DNA from: Bin127 sp965203505
GTDB lineage: Bacteria > Chloroflexota > Dehalococcoidia > Lucifugimonadales > Lucifugimonadaceae
Length of the DNA stretch: 64,000 nt
Assembly (NCBI GenBank): GCA_965203505.1
Contig: OZ241880.1
Span: 1,922,001 to 1,986,000, forward strand
Direction of reading: 5' to 3'
Shown here one piece after another: positions 51,749 to 60,114 of this stretch; within the stretch, counting starts at the first letter, position 1; each line of letters opens with the position of its first letter. Both the position numbers and the translations under genes were made by a program. Below the pieces are notes generated by a model. It ran no database searches. It saw nothing but the letters and a program-made list of their open reading frames with translations, and was not told the DNA's origin.

Positions 51749-51943
51749 TCAGTTGGCCGATTCGCCACCGATTTCCGATTTAGGATCGTAATCTCCTATG
51801 GGGATTCCGTGTTCTTGATAGCTTTCAAGTGACTTTGTGAGGTGAGTTCTCCATTCTGTATCGTCCGTTCGGCGCTTTACATAGACGTGTCCCATGCCGG
51901 CAAGCAACATCTCCTCGAAGCGCGTAATGGGTCCCTGGCGCCA
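51749..51943 (-). pseudogene. out-of-frame C-terminal end of the RelA/SpoT-domain gene
   Basis: Downstream of a five-G run (51944-51948 on the + strand as C) the other frame reads WRQGPITRFEEMLLAGMGHV then YVKRRTDDTEWRTHLTKSLE and ends at 51749 with EIGGESAN. Adding one G restores a single protein of about 357 residues. This looks like a recent loss of one base or a sequence error. Confidence 0.6.
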
Positions 51944-52821
51944 CCCCCGCGGATCTGCGTGAATTGGTCACCATCGTAACCCTCTATACAACCATCGACT
52001 TGCTCGATTGTTGTAAACCCCAGTCCACGAAGCACCCGAGCCATATATTCGTACGTAAAATCGGAGATGCGCGCATCTGTTCCGACCCTCTCATCGATAT
52101 ACGATCGCAATTCTTCAGCGGTAATCTCTGCTTGTTCAAGCGCTCCTTTTCCGACCGAAGGTCCTGCCTGTGGGTTCAGCAATTCGTCTTCATCTTGAAT
52201 CGATTGGAATTCCCGGTCGGCAATCTCGAGCAGACCAGCCAAAGCCATGAACCGTCGCCGAACAGTGTCCGGCGTTATTCTGGAAGATTTGTACTGAATA
52301 TCGTGTTCGATTTCGGCCCAAGCATGCTGGAGAATTGTACGAACTTGAACCTCCGCGATTAAATCGCGATGTTGTTTGTATTCTGGGAGCGCAGTCCGCT
52401 CGCTACTGAGCTTTACAAGGTAATGCTGGCTTTGATACCCAAATCGCTCTTCTTGGAGAAGCGTTTGGCTGAGGTCCGTGTACTCATCAATAACGAACTC
52501 TTCGCGGATGCAGTCACCGACCAACTTGACATCATCCGGAAGAGAAGTAATAATCCGGACGCCGGCGAGATCTTTTATGTCCTCCAACGGATTCAAGTAC
52601 TTAGGTTTTTCCTTATTCGAATCACACCGAGTCGCGGCTTTGGCGCCGAAACTATCAGGTTCTTTGACTCGAGCGCTTATGGGATTTACCGTGATACCCT
52701 TCGCCTTTAATGCATGATTCAAGATCTCCCTCACCGCGTCGGCAAAGACCTCGTACCGGGGCAGGACGCGACGGTATTCCTCGACAGCAGTACGCCGGTG
52801 TTCCTCGAAATCAAACGTCAC
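51877..52821 (-). CDS. RelA/SpoT-domain protein (putative alarmone synthetase)
   Basis: Small pyrophosphokinase domain: NPISARVKEPDSFGAKA (substrate Arg/Lys loop), LEDIKDLAGVRIITSLPDD (Mg-binding Asp), FGYQSQHYLVKLSS, and AEVQVRTILQHAWAEIEHDI with the catalytic Glu and His. This is the synthetase fold that moves pyrophosphate from ATP to a nucleotide or, in toxic members, to tRNA. Residues beyond about 230 form a helical C-terminal part that could be a sensor or neutralising domain. The last 31 residues read in the wrong frame (see 51749-51943). It stands alone among decayed toxin-antitoxin genes, so a defence or toxin role is plausible but unproven. Confidence 0.78.
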   Translation of the reverse strand: MTFDFEEHRRTAVEEYRRVLPRYEVFADAVREILNHALKAKGITVNPISARVKEPDSFGAKAATRCDSNKEKPKYLNPLEDIKDLAGVRIITSLPDDVKLVGDCIREEFVIDEYTDLSQTLLQEERFGYQSQHYLVKLSSERTALPEYKQHRDLIAEVQVRTILQHAWAEIEHDIQYKSSRITPDTVRRRFMALAGLLEIADREFQSIQDEDELLNPQAGPSVGKGALEQAEITAEELRSYIDERVGTDARISDFTYEYMARVLRGLGFTTIEQVDGCIEGYDGDQFTQIRGGGARDPLRASRRCCLPAWDTSM

Positions 52822-52977
52822 TTCCTGTTCTTCCTCGTAGGACGCGCAATCGCGTTGTGGACTGCTTAGGCATTCACCATCTGACGTAGAATCTCATCTC
52901 CCACCGTTGACCGGCGCGCAGTTTCTGTTAGCGAGCGAAAAATTCGCCCCTTCGTCCTGAAGCGAACTCTCTCCCCA

Positions 52978-53061
52978 TGGTGAAGGAGGCGGGATTCGAA
53001 CCCGCACGGCCCCAGCCACATGCTCCTAAGGCATGCGCGTCTACCATTCCGCCACGCTTCG
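52978..53061 (-). tRNA. tRNA-Leu (UAG), copy with damaged acceptor stem
   Basis: The tRNA core matches the copy at 55008: same D arm, anticodon loop CTTAGGA (anticodon TAG), T arm GGTTCGAATCC and encoded CCA. The acceptor 3' strand (CTCCTTC) does not pair well with the 5' strand, because CGAAGCG is found where GAAGGAG is needed. One base deletion and one change would explain it. It may be a degenerate gene. The variable arm differs slightly and still pairs. Confidence 0.7.
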
Positions 53062-53161
53062 ATCTCTCAATGGTACTTGCCTCCTCACCCCTCAGGACTC
53101 CGGCTTTCGCCGGGGTGACGGGAGTAGTACACCTACTCGTAGATGTTCGAGTCGATGCACT

Positions 53162-53755
53162 TTACGTTGCGGGAGTGGTCTTTACTACGCCAGTGTCGAC
53201 AAATTGGACAAGTTCATCAACGGCGTTGCACAGCCTACGAAAAGACCGCGAAGCCTCGTACGCCGCGTCCATATCCATTGATGCCGAAAACCGAACTTGA
53301 TCTTTGGTTTCCTTGTAAGTCAATCCCGCCGCGACTCTACGATTAAGCCATTGCTTTGCCCCGTTGTATACCTCAGCATCGCCTTGAAAATCCTTATCTG
53401 ATGCGAGAAACCAACTCTCGTACTCACGCTTGGCACAAACCACTACCGTCGGAATGTTGACCGCGGTGGCACACGCCCTGTTCGCCAATTCGATTCCCAA
53501 ATCCTTCGGACAGTCGTCATCCGCGTCCAGCAGCACAAGAATCCCCGCACAACCGTCGGTCAACTCCGCATATCTAGTCAGGTTCTCAAACCGCTTGATC
53601 AACCCGCCCTTGCCTTTGCCCATTTTGGGCTTGAGCACACCGATATCATATCGGCCGAGACGCTCAGAAAGGACGCGCCGCAATAGTTCTGGCACCGCCG
53701 CTACATCTCCCGGCCCCTCCACAATCGGAACGATAAACCGCGTCGAAGATGTCAA
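53162..53755 (-). CDS. DUF4276 Toprim-like protein, partner of an ATPase
   Basis: The Toprim pattern is seen: RFIVPIVEGPGDVAAVPELL holds the first Glu, ILVLLDADDDCPKDLG the Asp-x-Asp, and CAKREYESWFLA a later region. DUF4276 proteins have this fold and often stand next to AAA ATPases of the OLD/PARIS type, where Toprim cuts nucleic acid. The 197-residue length fits the family. The gene overlaps the upstream ATPase by four bases (ATGA), so they are one unit. Confidence 0.83.
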   Translation of the reverse strand: MTSSTRFIVPIVEGPGDVAAVPELLRRVLSERLGRYDIGVLKPKMGKGKGGLIKRFENLTRYAELTDGCAGILVLLDADDDCPKDLGIELANRACATAVNIPTVVVCAKREYESWFLASDKDFQGDAEVYNGAKQWLNRRVAAGLTYKETKDQVRFSASMDMDAAYEASRSFRRLCNAVDELVQFVDTGVVKTTPAT

Positions 53756-54984
53756 CTGCGCGGTACCAACCCTTCCATACTGTGCAATTCGCCACTAGTG
53801 AAGAGACCGTTCATCACCGCTTTCGATTGCGTCGCCGAAACAGGTCCAACCTCCGTGCAACCGTCTCGCATCTCTACCGCCCTCAAAGACTCAATCGGCA
53901 ATCGGTCAATGAGATCAGGACTGTGCGTAGTAGCGACTACCTGTGTCCGGCTTGATGCTTCAACCATTACATCAGCAAGAACCGCGAGCGCACCAGGATG
54001 TATGGTCAACTCCGGCTCCTCAACTCCAACTAATGAATTAGGCATATCTTGGTAAAACGCAGTCATCAATCCCAACAGACGCACAGTGCCATCCGATTCC
54101 TGCGAAAGGTCGAACCACGATCCCGGCCCGTCGTTATCACTGGAGCCGTGAAGCAGCTTGGCGACTAGGTAACCACCCGATTGATCCACAAGCAAGTCAT
54201 TCAAACCCGGAACAACCTGCGCCATACTGGTTTTGATCTCCCCAAGGTATGGCGAGTTCGACTTGATCATCTCTCGTAAGACTGATGCCAGATTCTGACC
54301 GTCTTCAGCCAATAGATGCGGATTCATTAACCTGCGCGGTTCGCGTATCGCGTCGGGAAACAGTCGGTAAAATTGCATCCCCTTCACGAATTTAAAGGTT
54401 TCGTCTACCTTGCGTACCGTTACGTATCTTGATCTATAGCGGGATTTTGTGCTTTGTGCTCGGGTCCGGAAAAGGATGTGTGTCAACAATGGAAGCGCGA
54501 GTTGAGAATCGTCGAATTCATCATCGTCGAAACTCTGTGGCTTGATTACGCGTCCGTCCAGCAACTCGAACTCGATCGGTTTGAGATCGTTGTCGACGGG
54601 CGTCACCGTCGCAGATTCGCTGATGACGCTGTAGATGCCTCCGCGATTCCCTAGCACGAAGCAGTACCGCATGGAAAAATCACCATGTCTAACTTCGAAA
54701 CCGATTTCGACTTTCGAGGCACCACCATCAGGATTTGTCTTGGTAACTGCCTCGATGCCATGTCGAGAAGTCACAGCTGAATCGAGATTTCTATCGAGTG
54801 CATCTTTGATGAAACGCAGAACATCAAGAACGTTGCTCTTGCCGGACGCGTTGGGCCCAACAAGCACCGTCAAAGGACCAAGTTCAAGATCTAGGTTGCG
54901 AATGCTCTTGAAGTTTCGAGCCCAGATCCTCGTCAAACGAAAATCTGAATCGTTTCCATTTGTCTGGTTTTGCATCGCACTCAT
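53752..54984 (-). CDS. AAA family ATPase (OLD/PARIS-like), partner of Toprim protein
   Basis: Walker A is VGPNASGKSNVLDVLRFI, Walker B is SLVGVEEPELTIHPGALAVL, the signature-like segment is LSQESDGTVRLLGLMTAF and a switch His lies in VVATTHSPDLIDRLP. The fold is ABC-type as in RecF/OLD proteins: an N-terminal FKSIRNLDLELGPLTVLVG strand and a C-terminal lobe. At 410 residues it has the size of AAA_21-type ATPases. It precedes the DUF4276 gene; the two probably act together as ATP-driven sensor and nuclease in phage defence. Confidence 0.86.
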   Translation of the reverse strand: MSAMQNQTNGNDSDFRLTRIWARNFKSIRNLDLELGPLTVLVGPNASGKSNVLDVLRFIKDALDRNLDSAVTSRHGIEAVTKTNPDGGASKVEIGFEVRHGDFSMRYCFVLGNRGGIYSVISESATVTPVDNDLKPIEFELLDGRVIKPQSFDDDEFDDSQLALPLLTHILFRTRAQSTKSRYRSRYVTVRKVDETFKFVKGMQFYRLFPDAIREPRRLMNPHLLAEDGQNLASVLREMIKSNSPYLGEIKTSMAQVVPGLNDLLVDQSGGYLVAKLLHGSSDNDGPGSWFDLSQESDGTVRLLGLMTAFYQDMPNSLVGVEEPELTIHPGALAVLADVMVEASSRTQVVATTHSPDLIDRLPIESLRAVEMRDGCTEVGPVSATQSKAVMNGLFTSGELHSMEGLVPRS

Positions 54985-55007
54985 CCCACCACAATCCTAT
55001 CGTCAAC

Positions 55008-55091
55008 TGGTGGGGGAGGCGGGATTCGAACCCGCACGACCGAAGCCACATGCTCCTAAGGCATGCGCGTCTACCATTCCGCCACTCCCCC
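55008..55091 (-). tRNA. tRNA-Leu (UAG)
   Basis: Complete type II tRNA: acceptor GGGGGAG pairs perfectly with CTCCCCC, the D arm is GGCGGAATGGTAGAC, the anticodon loop CTTAGGA reads TAG, a short variable arm follows, the T arm GGTTCGAATCC is normal and CCA is encoded. It lies 23 bases beyond the ATPase gene on the same strand. Another copy at 52978 is about 2.0 kb away. Confidence 0.92.
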
Positions 55092-55137
55092 GATAACTCA
55101 ATAGTACTTGCCGTTCCCCACCCCTCTGGATTCCGGA

Positions 55138-55251
55138 TTGCGCCGGAATGACGGGCTTGCGCCGGAATGACGGGCTTGTGCCGGAGTGACGGGCTATCGT
55201 CGGAATGGTGGGCTTTCGATGGAATGCCGGTCTTTCGCCGGGATGACGGTG
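55138..55251. repeat. six-unit degenerate 19-bp tandem repeat
   Basis: Units of 19 bases at 55138, 55157, 55176, 55195, 55214 and 55233, the first two identical (TTGCGCCGGAATGACGGGC) and the rest decaying. The core GCCGGAATGACG is the dispersed repeat found singly at about 6915, 47620 and 53105, so it grew in tandem here. Confidence 0.82.
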
Positions 55252-55265
55252 TTATGCCAGCATCC

Positions 55266-56891
55266 CTACTCGTAGATGTTCGACATCTGCCACGCGTCCA
55301 GCGACTTCAACACGGCATCGGAGCCCTGCGCCCGCATCGACACGCCTACACTGTCGTCCCTGCCCGGATAGACACGCGCCGCTATGCACAGCCGGTCGTT
55401 GGCGAAGATCTCGACGATGCTGCGGTCGATGAATATGCGGAGTCGCAGTGGCTCGCCGTCTTCCAGGATGATCGGGCCGGTTTCGGGGGCGCGTGAGAGC
55501 GCGCCGGGGAGTGTCGAAGAGTAGGAAGTCTCCAAAGTGAGCAGACTCTGCATCGCCGGGACTTTGCGAGGTGCGCCGAACTTGGGTACCGCAGGCGCCC
55601 CGCTCGCCAGTAACGCGCCTTCCTTTGGCAGGTCTCGATGTATTCGGAAGCCGCGCTCCTTGAAGAAGGCGATCCGGGTGAACTCCTCGCGGTTGGGCGA
55701 TCTCAGAACGTTGATCTCCACCATCGGCGACTCCAGAGCGTCCAGCTCCACGTTCAACTCCATCGCGTTGCCCGACACGCCATCCAGAACAACCTCCTCA
55801 TTCGCGGGTAAAACCGTCTCATCAACGTGTGTGTGCTCCCCGCGCAACGATTCGATGTCGCCAGCAGGTTCGATGTTCAACTCATCCTCGCGCTCTCCCA
55901 GCGTCAACCGACGCGGCAACGACATGATCTGGTTCCAGCCATCCGACGGATAACCGGGGTTCATGTTGTGGATGATGATCACTCCACCCTCTCCATCCGG
56001 CGTCGCCGACGGTGCGTGCACACCCGACGGTGTCGACGGGCCGAAGTTGAACAGGCCAGCCGACGTCACGACGAATTTATCCCGCTCCATGTCGTAGTCC
56101 CCGAGGAGGTACTGCCCGCCGCTCATGTGGCTGAAGAACGGCAGTATCCACTTGTCCCCTATCGGCCAGAAATACGGACACGCCCCGTCGTCACCGACCA
56201 GCGTGTAGCGATCATCCTCGGCGAACGGATGCAAATACTCCCACGTTGCGAGGTCCTTAGATCGGAACAGGAAATCGACCGCAACCCGTTTGCCGCCCGG
56301 GCCTTCCGGCAACATCCCGGCGGACAGCGAGTAGTAGTAGTCGCCCTTCTTCCAGATGCACGGATCGAAGACCGTATACTCTTGCGGCTCGCCAGTCTGC
56401 GGTGGTGTCGGAATCACGGCGTTGCCCGTAACCTTCTCCCAGTTAAGCAGCAGCGGATCGCTCGACACCGCGGCCATATTCCCCACCTGCGTCCCGTGAT
56501 ACATCGCGATCACGCGGTCGTCCTCGACCAGCGTCGAGCCTGAAAAACAGCACTCTTCAGGATCCGGGTAGATCGCATACGGCAGATCTCGCCAGTGGAT
56601 CAGATCATCGCTGATCGCATGACCCCAGTGCACCCTCGGGTCCTCCGGCGGATACCCCTGATAGAACAGGTGCCACCGACCTTGCCAGAAACACAACCCA
56701 TTCGGATCGTTCAGATTGTTCTCAGGGTTGACGTAGTGATAAATCGGCCGATGCGGATCTCCAGCCTTCGCCTCCCTAGAAGCAATCATCCGCTGCAACA
56801 ACGGGTTCTCCCTAAGCTGCGCCTCCTGCTCTTCCAACGTCTCCGCCCACACATAATGCGGTGCCAATGACTTATAGCTACTCTCGGTCAT
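55266..56891 (-). CDS. glycoside hydrolase family 32 protein
   Basis: The 541-residue protein has the GH32 five-bladed propeller with NDPNGLCFWQGRWHLFYQG (nucleophile D), CCFSGSTLVEDDR, FDPCIWKKGDYYYSLSAG (the RDP-type site) and GACPYFWPIGDKWILPFF. In classical invertases the third motif is EC-P with the acid/base Glu; here the residue before Cys is Ala. A C-terminal beta sandwich follows (from about 390) with RLRIFIDRSIVEIFANDR. GAGGG precedes the ATG at 56891. Family members split sucrose or fructans; the Ala change leaves activity uncertain. Confidence 0.87.
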   Translation of the reverse strand: MTESSYKSLAPHYVWAETLEEQEAQLRENPLLQRMIASREAKAGDPHRPIYHYVNPENNLNDPNGLCFWQGRWHLFYQGYPPEDPRVHWGHAISDDLIHWRDLPYAIYPDPEECCFSGSTLVEDDRVIAMYHGTQVGNMAAVSSDPLLLNWEKVTGNAVIPTPPQTGEPQEYTVFDPCIWKKGDYYYSLSAGMLPEGPGGKRVAVDFLFRSKDLATWEYLHPFAEDDRYTLVGDDGACPYFWPIGDKWILPFFSHMSGGQYLLGDYDMERDKFVVTSAGLFNFGPSTPSGVHAPSATPDGEGGVIIIHNMNPGYPSDGWNQIMSLPRRLTLGEREDELNIEPAGDIESLRGEHTHVDETVLPANEEVVLDGVSGNAMELNVELDALESPMVEINVLRSPNREEFTRIAFFKERGFRIHRDLPKEGALLASGAPAVPKFGAPRKVPAMQSLLTLETSYSSTLPGALSRAPETGPIILEDGEPLRLRIFIDRSIVEIFANDRLCIAARVYPGRDDSVGVSMRAQGSDAVLKSLDAWQMSNIYE

Positions 56892-57027
56892 GATTTCCCT
56901 CACCCTAGCCCTCTCCCGCGGAGAGGAGTGTGGACTTTGTTGGTGGCTTTTCGGTTCGACGTGCAACAACGATAATATCCACATTGAGCAAACCGGAACC
57001 GTCCCAATTCCCACGTAGGAGACCACG

Positions 57028-57933
57028 ATGTCAGACATGCAGATCGAGATGTTGGCCGAAGAACATGCCCTAGTCGGCGAAGGCCCCGTCTGGGACCCCA
57101 AAACCAGCGTCCTCTACTGGACCGACATCCGAGGCGGCCGCTACTTCAAGTTCGATCCGGCGACCGGCGTCAACGAGACCATCCACAACGGCATCTTCGT
57201 CGGCGGCGCGGCGGTAAACAAGAACGGCGGCTTGACGTTTGGGACGTGGGAAGGCGTCATGCTTTGGCGCTCCGATTCCGACTGGCAATGGCTACACCAC
57301 GAGCCGGAGATGCGTGCCCAGATGCAGTTCAACGACGTCACCGCCGGGCCCGACGGCAGCTTCTACGCCGGCAGCTACTTCGAGGACACTCCACGCGGCG
57401 AACTCATGCGCTTCAAACCCGACGGATCGCACGAAATCATCGCAGACGGTCTAGGCATCAGCAACGGCATGGGCTTCTCACCCGACCTCACAGTCTTCTA
57501 CCACACCGATTCGCTAGCTGGCGAAATCTACGCCTACGACTACCACTCCGCGGACCACACGCTATCCAACCATCGCATCATAGTGAAGCTCGATCCCGAC
57601 GAAGGCATCCCCGATGGCATGACGGTCGATGCCGAAGGAAACATCTGGTCGGCCTGCTGGGGAGGCGCACAGCTGATCCAGTTCGATCATGATGGTGCTG
57701 AGATGAGTCGCATCAAGTTCCCGGCGGTCCAGACATCAGCCGTTAACTTCGGTGGCGACGACTTCACTGACATCTACGTCACGACTGCCACATTCGGCAG
57801 CAACGATCCAATCACCGACGCCGATCCCCCCGCCTACCATTCCATCTCCAACCGCGGCGGCCAACTATACCGAGTGCGCCAAGACAAAATCCAAGGCAAA
57901 GCGGAGTTCGAAACGGACTTTCACTGGTCGTGA
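57028..57933 (+). CDS. SMP-30/gluconolactonase/LRE family protein
   Basis: The propeller enzyme starts MSDMQIEMLAEEHALVGEGP and shows the family motifs GEGPVWDPKTSVLYWTDIRG (metal Glu), MQFNDVTAGPDGSFYAGS (Asn), LGISNGMGFSPD (Asn) and IPDGMTVDAEGNIWSACWGG (Asp). These ligands are those of calcium-dependent lactonases. A TAGGAG site precedes the ATG at 57028. It is divergent from the GH32 gene and the pair may share a promoter region, consistent with sugar breakdown. Confidence 0.88.
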   Translation: MSDMQIEMLAEEHALVGEGPVWDPKTSVLYWTDIRGGRYFKFDPATGVNETIHNGIFVGGAAVNKNGGLTFGTWEGVMLWRSDSDWQWLHHEPEMRAQMQFNDVTAGPDGSFYAGSYFEDTPRGELMRFKPDGSHEIIADGLGISNGMGFSPDLTVFYHTDSLAGEIYAYDYHSADHTLSNHRIIVKLDPDEGIPDGMTVDAEGNIWSACWGGAQLIQFDHDGAEMSRIKFPAVQTSAVNFGGDDFTDIYVTTATFGSNDPITDADPPAYHSISNRGGQLYRVRQDKIQGKAEFETDFHWS

Positions 57934-57960
57934 AGTAGTCGACGAATCAGGGCGATGGGA

Positions 57961-58314
57961 TTACTCGATCGATGCCAGACGGCGCACTAGTTTGTCAATG
58001 TCGTCCAAGCCCACGCTCACAGCATCACGGTCTAACCAGTTTTCGTAGAAGTTGACGTGCAGACTGCTGGCGGCATGAAACCAGCGATGGATGTCTTGGT
58101 CATCGGTTTCGGACGCCAACCGACTGGCGGCTCGGAACAAGGCTCCGTGGTTGCGGTGCTCCCAGCCGCGAGAATCCGCAACGGCCTTCACCGCCTGAGC
58201 TGCAGCGCCCCAACCTTTTTCCGATGCCTGCCGGACATCGCCGGCAGTCAACTCAGTTCGCGCCTGCTCCAACAGAGCATCGGCGGAACTTTGGTATGTG
58301 GATTGGGTCGTCAT
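57961..58314 (-). CDS. PaREP1/HEPN-like small protein
   Basis: The 117-residue helical protein has the PaREP1-type pattern: ARTELTAGDVRQASEKGWGA, VKAVADSRGWEHRNHGALFR and WFHAASSLHVNFYENWLD. The RxxxxH-like Arg-x-x-x-His of HEPN nucleases is possible at RGWEHR but not clear. No nucleotidyltransferase (MNT) partner lies beside it, so a toxin role is open. It follows the dCTP deaminase gene on the same strand. Confidence 0.68.
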   Translation of the reverse strand: MTTQSTYQSSADALLEQARTELTAGDVRQASEKGWGAAAQAVKAVADSRGWEHRNHGALFRAASRLASETDDQDIHRWFHAASSLHVNFYENWLDRDAVSVGLDDIDKLVRRLASIE

Positions 58315-58413
58315 TGAGACGCTAAACGCGGTATTAACTTCACAACGTCATTTTACCAGTTGCCTGTTCATGTCATTCCGAGCGCAGCGGAGTGAGAATC
58401 TAAGGTGCCTGCC

Positions 58414-58992
58414 CTACCCCCGCCGATTCTCGTCAAATCCCACATGCATCCTCGACGCGGTAGGCTCGGTCTGCCCCTGATACCGACTTCTGAGCGTCTC
58501 AGAGCCGTACGGATTTTCCGCCGGCGTCGAAAGATACTGAAAAGATATCTGCCCTATCGGCATCCCCTTGTAGAGCGTCAACGGCAGCCTCGACACATTC
58601 GACAACTCCAACGTCAGGTGGCCGTCCCACCCGGGATCCACGAATCCTGCCGTAGAGTGGATCAGCAACCCAATCCGACCTAAGGAACTCTTGCCTTCTA
58701 ATCGAGCGACGATCGAATCGCTCAAACTGATACGTTCCAGCGTGTTCCCCAAGACGAACTCACCAGGGTGAAGAATGAACGGCTGATCATCTTCGATGAC
58801 AACCATTTCGTTCAACTCCGGCACATCCTTGCGGAGGTCAATATACGGAGCGGTCGAATTCCTGAAAACGAGCACCTTGTCGTCCAAATGCAGGTCGACT
58901 GATGCGGGTTGGACGTCATTGGCGCTGAACGGGTCGATTCCGATTCGCCCAGACGCGATCTCTTCGCGGATGCTCTTGTCGCTCAGTACCAT
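58414..58992 (-). CDS. dcd: dCTP deaminase (dCTP deaminase/dUTPase family)
   Basis: The N-terminus MVLSDKSIREEIASGRI, NDVQPASVDLHLDD, ARLEGKSSLGRIGLLIHSTA and GFVDPGWDGHLTLELSN are the family motifs. The segment STAGFVDPG resembles the bifunctional archaeal/Mycobacterium type, which goes from dCTP to dUMP, more than the HVTAHRIDPGW of the E. coli single-function enzyme. It supplies dUMP for thymidylate. The start at 58992 gives the typical N-terminus; a longer frame reaches 59055. Confidence 0.88.
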   Translation of the reverse strand: MVLSDKSIREEIASGRIGIDPFSANDVQPASVDLHLDDKVLVFRNSTAPYIDLRKDVPELNEMVVIEDDQPFILHPGEFVLGNTLERISLSDSIVARLEGKSSLGRIGLLIHSTAGFVDPGWDGHLTLELSNVSRLPLTLYKGMPIGQISFQYLSTPAENPYGSETLRSRYQGQTEPTASRMHVGFDENRRG

Positions 58993-59076
58993 GCTTCTAA
59001 CGGAAGCACGCCCCACAGCCCTCGCTGTGGAGCGTGCGATTTCGGATTCTATCAACGCCCAAGCAACGCTTCGGTT

Positions 59077-59997
59077 TTACTCGGCCACTTTGCCCTCCGT
59101 GGCTGCCACCTTGTCCACACAACCCGGTTGAACGATCGCGAACTTGGCGTTTATGCTCGCCCTGATCTCGACGTCGCCCGCGCTGATGGGAGTACTCGGA
59201 CCGTCGAAGGCAGCCGATTCTCTGACGACTACGTCGTATACCGGTGTCGAGGCGACCACTTCGCTTGCGCTCAACAAAGTGCCAACTTCAACTCCGAAAG
59301 CCTCAGCATAAAGGCTCGCGCGATGCAGCGCATCTCCGACCGCTATCTTGCGCGCCTTGTCCACTGTTTCGGTTGACTGGTTAGCCGTGAAATAGATCGA
59401 ATCAATCCGAACGTCGTCCCCTCCGGCGGTCGCCGCCGCATCTATCACGTTGCTGAGAATGTCATTATTCGCACCTTCTGAAGTGTCCGTAATGTCGATC
59501 TCGATCCTCACCCGATTCGATACACGGTAACCGATGATCACATCACGGCTCCGCCGCCCAGTGCTCCCGTCTTCCAGAGTGAACTCTTCTTCGATCCACG
59601 TCCTCTCCGGCCTGATGCTTAATCGCGTTGTCGTGATCTGGTCGTCGGTGACGCCCTGTTCTTTCACCGCGTCGATGACGTTTTGCATCGATTCTGCCGC
59701 CGTGCTTCGTGCGTCGACGAGCGGATCAGCTGTAACATCAACTCCCAATTCGACAACGCCGATGCTTGCTGGAATAGTTACGACGCCGACGCCTTGGACG
59801 CTGATCCCGTCGCTGCGGTGGTCGCAGTAGGTAACTTCCGAATCCAGTTCGGCATTGGCGGTGGCGATTGCTGAGCTCAGCGGTTGCGGTGTGGGCGTCG
59901 GGGGGTCCTGCGCGCTCAAGGTGAGCACCGAAATGCTCGATCCGACGACCGCTAAGACGGCAACGACTGCAATCCCAACGTACTTGGTTTTGATCAT
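59077..59997 (-). CDS. SIMPL domain (DUF541) protein, exported
   Basis: A signal peptide (VGIAVVAVLAVVGSSISVLTL) is followed by the SIMPL core: ISVQGVGVVTIPASIGVVEL, AESMQNVIDAVKEQGVTDDQ, ITTTRLSIRPE and RKIAVGDALHRASLYAEAFG. The family acts outside the membrane, with no shown activity. An AGAGGA site precedes the ATG. It is downstream of the ECF-associated membrane protein, perhaps in the same operon. Confidence 0.85.
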   Translation of the reverse strand: MIKTKYVGIAVVAVLAVVGSSISVLTLSAQDPPTPTPQPLSSAIATANAELDSEVTYCDHRSDGISVQGVGVVTIPASIGVVELGVDVTADPLVDARSTAAESMQNVIDAVKEQGVTDDQITTTRLSIRPERTWIEEEFTLEDGSTGRRSRDVIIGYRVSNRVRIEIDITDTSEGANNDILSNVIDAAATAGGDDVRIDSIYFTANQSTETVDKARKIAVGDALHRASLYAEAFGVEVGTLLSASEVVASTPVYDVVVRESAAFDGPSTPISAGDVEIRASINAKFAIVQPGCVDKVAATEGKVAE

Positions 59998-60114
59998 TTT
60001 TCTATTCCTCTTCGATTGATTGGTTTGTGTTCATAGCCAATTCGATTGGCCTCTATTGACACAGACGAACGGCACCTAATTTCTGTTCCACGAATGTTGG
60101 AAGATTGTGGCGGA

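Noticed and set aside
52977..53300. Plus-strand frames over the tRNA-Leu copies
   Set aside because: They read across tRNA sequence and repeat DNA; the same peptide appears at both tRNA copies only because the DNA is duplicated.
55138..55251. Possible CRISPR array
   Set aside because: Units are contiguous 19-mers without spacers and no cas gene is present. The pentanucleotide array at 50062 was rejected as CRISPR for the same reason.
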